From contig NC_037314.1 in assembly GCF_000143535.2 (NCBI RefSeq), positions 124,001 to 188,000 of the forward strand: 64,000 nucleotides of DNA, written 5' to 3'. A program made the position numbers and the translations under genes. The DNA is from Botrytis cinerea B05.10. Its lineage: Eukaryota > Ascomycota > Leotiomycetes > Helotiales > Sclerotiniaceae. Shown here one piece after another: positions 58,025 to 64,000 of the stretch. The notes beneath the pieces are model-generated. The model ran no database searches and was not told the DNA's origin. It was given only the letters and a program-made list of their open reading frames with translations. How positions within the stretch are numbered: position 1 is the first letter of the stretch; each line of letters begins with the position of its first letter.

Positions 58025-58785
58025 TTAATCGCGTAATAATGTTGCGACTGGAGCAGAAAGTTTGTCACGTCCATGCAAGAAATCCAATTCCAAAATAAAT
58101 AAATATCCCATACAATGTCCCCCGAGTTGTTGGACGAGTTTTCCGGCAGCTTGGGCACTTCCTCCTAGAATGAAATATTAGTATATATTCATATTCATAT
58201 TCGTCAGGACCAATCATTCCACAAGTCTGTGGAAGTTCTCATGGGTGATTGATCGATGGGATAAATCTTACCAGTAGCAATGATATCATCTACAACCAGA
58301 ACTGATTGTCCTGGCTTGATAGCATCTTTCTGAATTTGGAAATAATCCTGACCATACTCCTTCTCGAAGCTTGCCTCCTCCGTTGGACCCGGCAACTTTC
58401 CTCTCTTTCTGACGGGAGCAAATCCTGCACCCAATCTCAAAGCCAGCGAGGGGCCAAACAAGAATCCTCTAGCATCCAAGCCCACTACCACATCTGGTTT
58501 CTTTCCCCCATTCACCAACAAGACTTGCAGTTCGAGAGCGCGGATCAAAGATTCGTGAAGATCGTGGTTGGCGAAGAGCGGCAGGATATCGACGAAATCG
58601 ATGCCCGGGATGGGGAAGTCGGGGAAGTTTCGCAGGGCCTTGCGTAATTTTAAGGTGACGCTGGAGAGTTCGGTGGAACGGGTGGTGGACTCGGACTCTC
58701 GTCTCTGGGCATCTTGGATTTCTTCAGTAGGATGGGAGGTGGGAAGTGGTTGATTTGACTCTGGGGATTGTGGGGAAGTCGACAT
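58025..58785 (-). CDS. apt1: Adenine phosphoribosyltransferase
   Basis: Two exons (58785-58272, 58164-58025; 107-bp intron) give 217 residues. The splice restores the PRPP-binding motif VLVVDDIIATGGSAQAAG, which is cut inside ATGG. Other APRT marks are FPDFPIPGIDFVDILPLF, VVGLDARGFLFGP and GFAPVRKRGKLP. The core spans residues 45-217. The first 40 residues are a Ser/Pro/Thr-rich extension not seen in yeast Apt1. The enzyme recycles adenine to AMP with PRPP in purine salvage, in the cytosol. Met at 58785 was chosen as the start; an upstream in-frame extension to 58944 reads as 5' UTR. Confidence 0.95.
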
Positions 58786-59731
58786 GGTGAAGAGAGAAGA
58801 GAGAAGAGAGAAAGCAAGAAAAGGGAAAGGGGAAAATAGAGATGGTACGTGTATGTATTTTGGTTGGGTATAATACAATAATAATACGGACCTAGATACC
58901 ACGCAAGAAATTTGATTAACTCGAAAGGAAAAAAAAATAATCAAAAAAATCTTTAATAGGAATATGCGAAAAAAGCGAAATGCGGCGACCCTCGGGAGAC
59001 TACTGGCTAGATTGGATTTTTGGAGGGGTAAGGTTGTGCGTGTGAACTAATCACATAACAATACGACTGACTAGGTGCGGGAGGGACTAGGGCATCTTTT
59101 GGCAGGGACTAGGACACTTTTCATGCAAAATATGGTTAAGTGATAGGTGATGGATGGGTGGGTGAGCGAGTGCTGGATGGAATGATAGGTGATTAGCTGT
59201 TAGACATCCATTCCATCTTCACAATCCCATGCACTGCGGTAAAGGATGACTTGGGTTGTTGGGTGGTTATTCTGAATCGTGTCTGGATACATGTTAGGTT
59301 GGTTACATGCGGTATATTATACATGTAGGTAAATGTGTGTGTATATATGTGTGTGTGTGTGTGAATGCATGCTTACCGCAAGTTATCTAGGCTGCTTGCT
59401 GCATTCATGAAGCGGTGGATGTTTTGGTTCTGATTCTGATATTGATACTGATATTGGTCTTGAATTAGACGAGGGCAGCGTTCAATATGAATAAGGTATA
59501 GCTGATAAGAAGAGAAACCGATACTAGGCAAGAACAAGTTGCCAGCTATTCCCGTCTTACTTTGTCTAGACTTTACTATGATTATCCAATACAACAGATT
59601 GGGAAGAGGGAAGGCTGGTACAAGATGAGTGTTGTAGTAAATAAGAATTAGCTTGCAACACATAACTACTATGGCTACCATCATCACAAACTGTACATGA
59701 AAGCTGCTCCTCTCCTTTCCTCTCTCCAATA

Positions 59732-59777
59732 GAGCGAAGCGAAGAAGCCTCCACGGCAGTGGCCAAGCGGAGCGTCA
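59732..59777 (-). repeat. GC-rich dispersed element, copy 2 (inverted relative to copy 1)
   Basis: On the plus strand this reads GAGCGAAGCGAAG, then AAGCCTCCACGGCAGTGGCC, then AAGCGGAGCGTCA. Its reverse complement matches the first block of the element at 55288, apart from an internal insertion there. It stands alone in gene-free DNA. Confidence 0.6.
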
Positions 59778-60331
59778 TGTATATGTGTAGTATGTAGTAT
59801 GTAGTATGTACTTTCTATATATATATACAAAGATTAAATACAGCAACGAAATACCATCTGCTGTATCTTTACCTGCCTACCCACATAGGTATGAGTGTTA
59901 GTGTGGCGGTTCATCATATCTGATATTATCCGGGATCTAGATACACACACATAGATGTAGAACTACTAATTGGTTTTTTGGTTTTTAGCTGGTAATGCCC
60001 ATCTAGCTCAGGGTTTATTTATCAGAAACGGTCAATCACTTGTATGTATGCATTCATTTGTTCGACCACTGCTAACAACTTACATACAGATCGAACACCT
60101 CTCACAATTGATTTTTTCCATGGAGGGGTAATTCTCCCATGCTGGCTTTAAGGCTCAAAGGAAGGCATGCACGTATGGTGAGATAAGGTGGGGTGGGATG
60201 AACAGGGTTATTACTCATCCAACTCATCCAATCGTTCATAGCATTCGAGCCATTCATGCCATTCACATCTTCCATTCGAACTATCAAACTAAAATCGGTT
60301 GGCTAGTCATTAATATGTTATTAACTTTGAT

Positions 60332-60361
60332 TTTGACTTTGACTTTGACTTTGACTTTGAC
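60332..60361. repeat. TTTGAC hexamer array
   Basis: Five tandem TTTGAC units. The core TGAC resembles a W-box-like word, but this is fungal DNA and no role is implied. Confidence 0.85.
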
Positions 60362-61467
60362 AGCACACCCTCTTTCTCTGTTCCATCCCGATGTAGGAAG
60401 ATAGAAATATATCATTAATTAGCGTGACATGGTTACTTATGTTTACATAGGTCACCTCACTGTTGCCCTATTATATGACATCTACAGATCCAAGTGTTAT
60501 ACGAAGTGCACAGTAGTAAGTCGGTAGACCGTTGAACTGAAATCACAACAAACAAGAACCTTTCCCCACGCTTTCATATGATATGATATGATGTGATGTA
60601 ATATGAGATGTGATTCGTATGCATCTCCATCGAGATCTGTTGGGATTTGGCATTTATCCCCTTTGATTCCGACAGATGGATGTTAAGTGAAAGCCATCAC
60701 ACAAACATTGGCTGGCCACCTTGGTAACCTTCGATGGGTAGACAGGTATTCCAACAATACTCGGTCTGACTCGAATCACTCGATAGAAGAGACACCTTGC
60801 CTTTTGCCTATTTTTATCATCTAATGGCTATACCAGTATATTCGGACCTACCGTTTATTCATTTACACATGTTATCTCTCTAACCTGATGGAGATTTCTT
60901 GAGCCGCTTAATTCATAATCTCACTCTAACTAGCTAGCCAGCTACTACCCATCCATCCATCACCTTTTCTTCTCTCGTTTCCACAAGTCTCCAAGAAAAT
61001 GACTGACTGCATTTGTGAAAGACTGGGTGCAGAGAGCGAAAAGAGATGTACGAGTACTGGTTGGTGGTGGAAAACTCGATGAGGTGATATCAATACCCAA
61101 TCATAACCCCCAAAGGAAGGATCTGAATGCACTTTGTCTTGATGTGCAACCATTTCTCAACATTCTTCCCCGTTGTGGCTGAACGGGAAGAAAATACCCA
61201 TTGAATCATAAGTTGTGGACATCTTTCACATGTTTGGATGATGAACCTTGAGGGGGAGGAGGGGAGGAGGGGAGGTCGTGTAAGACCATTCCGATATACT
61301 TCCTTCGCAGAACCGTCCATGGCAATATCTGGACCAACCTAACCAAAAACATGAAAAGCTACGATGACATTGACTTATCACAACTTGTCACACAGAGAAG
61401 AGAGTACGGAGTGTGTGTCATGAGGTACTTAGTCCAGCAACCTTCACCATGTCACAGAATCTCCATA

Positions 61468-61502
61468 CATGCCATGCCATGCCATGCCATGCCATGCCAT
61501 GC
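61468..61502. repeat. CATGC pentamer array
   Basis: Seven tandem CATGC-type (ATGCC) units. Confidence 0.9.
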
Positions 61503-64000
61503 TATCCACGTCAGGAAAAGAGTGACAGCGTGCTGTAATGTATGGTATTGCATCCACAACACCACATGTTAAAGCGCGACATACTCCGTAATTTGAACTT
61601 TGTCCCATTCTGTGCTTATCGATAAGATATTTGTCTATCTCTCGTTCTTCCTTGACCGCTCATATTACGCATTACGCATTTCACAAGAGGACTCGAGCAG
61701 AGCATTGCCGGCTAGCATGTTCTCCGGAAGAACACGAACGACTCTTGGAATGAAGGGGTACCTTACCTTACCTGACCTGACCTTGGATGAGAAAATTCTT
61801 TTCGCCGGAAAAGGTAACGATGAGTCTAGATTTGAAGAACCACACTTTCTTCGGACTCTCAATCGGTCTTTCTTTTCTTTTCCGTTCTTTTTCCTTCCTG
61901 TCCTTGAGAATCCAGAATCCACGTGTCTAGTCCTGGGGTGGAAGTGTTCCGATATCCAAAACAACCCTCCCTCAACCATTCGAGCAAACCAAACCATGTC
62001 CCTCCCCCAACCATCACGCAGCATCTCGTTTCTTCGGCAAGTCGGGTGGGTAATCGCTATCTTTCCATGTATTATCATCATCCTCGCGCTTTCTAAATAT
62101 AGACCATGCGTTGGAACTTGGATGGAAGTCTTGTAAAACTTGAGACACGAAGAATGAATGGGACTCGGAAACCCAACATTCGGACCTCGAAATATCCGGT
62201 CACTGGTCAGGCACAAATCATAAATCACAAATCAAACTTGACATAACATAACATGACACAACACAACGCAAAACTCGGCCAACGACAAGTACTTGACCGT
62301 TGAAAATATGAATCGTCAAACGGCGGTGGAGACGCAACGAGACTCGATGCCATACATACAGGTAGTACCTGCAGAGGTGATCATGCTAGCGCTTTCATTC
62401 CCATGACGATTTGCCGTTATTGGCCGACGATGTTGAGTCAATAATCTTGTGTGTCTGTGGCCAATACCTACCTACTTCATTGCTGTACTGTACCGAGAGT
62501 TGCATTGCTTCGAGTGGGCAGGATTCCGAGTGGTTCGAAATCTCCCGGCGGTGTGAGGTTTGTTCAATCCGTGTGGTCAAGCTCTCTATCAAAGATAATT
62601 TGACTTGGGCTTCATTCACCCGCTGCATAAACGTTGAAGAGGAAAATGGGCATCGCACTTTCGATGTTCGTGTTAGGTGTTTTCAACGTTGGGATTTTGT
62701 TTTCAACATCTTTTCGATTTGTTTGAGTAATTTTTCAAAATGGGATCATGGATGTTGTGGAGTCTCCTTCTTTCTCTACGGAAAGGTGATTCAAGATTAC
62801 CTGTTACTGCGGGATAAGCTATATTATTAGGGTGAAGATCTTTCTGTAGTTGACTTCATTCAATTCCCATTCATTCGATTACATCGTCATCTCAACCAAC
62901 TGTCTAGATACCATGAAGCTACTCCATAAACATCCCATCAGATTAAATCCCACATAGTAACATGTACCCAATGCCGGAATTCTGCTGCAAAAGCTCGGTA
63001 CCTAAATATAATATACCCATTATTCCGTTGGAAATATAGCTACCGGTAGTTCAAGGTTATATAACAACTTCTTGAAGGAGAATCACTCAACAACACATAA
63101 CCATTTACTAGCTGCATTATATATATTATTCGCAATCACAAATAAAGGAAAAAGAATCGAGGTAGGGCCAGCCATGTATTGATGTGATTCCAAAATATTC
63201 AGCTGATCATATCTGGAAATCAGACTGGCTAGCAATAAGTACCTACTTTTCGCTAGTGCATTGGCAATCACAACTCGAGCTTCTGCATTTGTTTTTGTAG
63301 CTATGACGACATACACTCCTTCTCCCGCCAACCTACTCGCAATGAAACATCTAGCTCGTGAACTGCCATCTATCAGTCATATGAATGAAATTCCAGTAAT
63401 TGAGATCCCATCCTACGCTCCCTCTCTCACAGAAATTAAAGCATTAAATACTTACCTCCACCTCCGAAATAACAACACACCCAGAGCCCAGTTAGCCATT
63501 CCGAGAGATACGCGAGAAGTGCACGGGGGTGGAGAGATATGTTGAGATGGTAGGGTTGGACTCGAGATTCTTTTTTGGGGGGGGGAAGTGTGATAATGAT
63601 GGACTTGTGGTTGGCTAAGTGGGATGCTTTACTCTACATCCATCTTCAATTGCTGTATCGTACGTATCGTGTCGTATGTAGGTATGTTTGGAAACAAAGA
63701 CGCTAGATCACTGATCTGATTGCCTGTTCTTGAATCTACACAACATATCATATAGCTACTGAAATAATAGTAAATTCAAAAAAAAGAATTCCTCGGTGTC
63801 TACGAATTATATTATTTGATATACTCGAGTAGATAAAAACAGGAAGGATAGAGATAGCTTATTCCATGCCCTACGATTCCCAGGCCTCGCGTCTGCCAAG
63901 ATGGACTAGCTTTCTTCTCCGCGTTGGTCTTTTGGCTGCGGTGTGTGACGAGGAGAGTTTCGATGTTCGATGGTAGATTGAGGGTTCTGCTGTATTTGGA

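Larger units (their letters stand above)
58786..64000. other. Large gene-poor region, no supported gene
   Basis: 5.2 kb to the right edge. The longest frames are 178 codons (61600-62136, plus) and 187 codons (61665-62228, minus), which overlap each other, and 139 codons (62411-62830, plus). None has a domain, biased codon pattern or splice partners I can support. A 94-codon frame at 63261-63545 (plus, ending DTREVHGGGEIC) is the most protein-like short candidate but is unproven. Simple repeats include (GT)n near 59335-59361, TAGTATG (59786-59810), TTTGAC (60332-60361), GAGGAGGGG (61253-61276), CATGC (61468-61502) and a G9 run near 63577. A GC-rich element copy lies at 59732-59777. Confidence 0.5.

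Noticed and set aside
61600..62228. Two overlapping opposite-strand frames (178 and 187 codons)
   Set aside because: Neither shows a domain, signal peptide or plausible exon context, and their mutual overlap points to composition. Kept only as a finding.
62411..62830. 139-codon plus-strand frame with several Cys
   Set aside because: No recognisable zinc-binding spacing or domain and no support from neighbours. Cys density appears by chance.

Overview
This window is nuclear DNA of a filamentous ascomycete. Most genes carry short spliceosomal introns (46-133 bp, GTATGT/GTAAGT-type donors, CTAAC/CTGAC-like branch sites) and encode typical Pezizomycotina proteins. The gene set, the expanded aminoglycoside-phosphotransferase-like kinases and a very close NoxA suggest Leotiomycetes, probably Sclerotiniaceae (Botrytis/Sclerotinia). 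That assignment is an inference from remembered protein similarity and was not tested by a search. I rebuilt the exon structures by hand, using reading-frame continuity across each GT-AG intron and agreement with family consensus.

Layout, left to right. A partial tandem APH-like kinase gene runs off the left edge (minus strand). It is followed by about 3.6 kb of AT-rich DNA with a decayed tandem repeat. Next come an OMA1-like M48 metallopeptidase (+), a secreted glutaminase (-), an HSL-type alpha/beta hydrolase (-), the ubiquilin Dsk2 (-), a quinone oxidoreductase (+), NADPH oxidase NoxA (-) and class I myosin MyoA (+). After these are a mitoribosomal mS38-like protein (-), a glycine-rich protein (-), an MFS transporter (-), the DHHC palmitoyltransferase Pfa4 (+), a GPI-anchored serine/glycine-rich surface protein (-) and UDP-GlcNAc pyrophosphorylase (-). 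The right part holds a MUG/TDG-type DNA glycosylase (+), a second MDR oxidoreductase (-), a Kap120/importin-11-like karyopherin (+), an uncharacterised roughly 10-TM protein (-) and adenine phosphoribosyltransferase (-). The last 5.2 kb has no gene I can support.

Most genes are unrelated housekeeping neighbours, as is usual in fungi. A loose theme is polarised growth and cell wall: NoxA (ROS at tips), MyoA (endocytosis and chitin-synthase traffic), Pfa4 (known to palmitoylate the chitin synthase Chs3) and UAP1 (makes the chitin precursor UDP-GlcNAc). I do not claim a functional cluster. noxA and myoA are divergent and share an unusually long (3.9 kb) intergenic region.

The least explained structures are: (i) a short GC-rich dispersed element present twice in opposite orientation, once inside an abnormally long (594 bp) intron of the 10-TM gene and once at about 59.75 kb; (ii) the degenerate tandem repeat and AT-rich island at 2.4-5.2 kb; (iii) the gene-poor, microsatellite-rich gaps at 41.3-43.7 and 58.8-64 kb. 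I found no tRNA, rRNA, CRISPR array, intact transposon or secondary-metabolite cluster.
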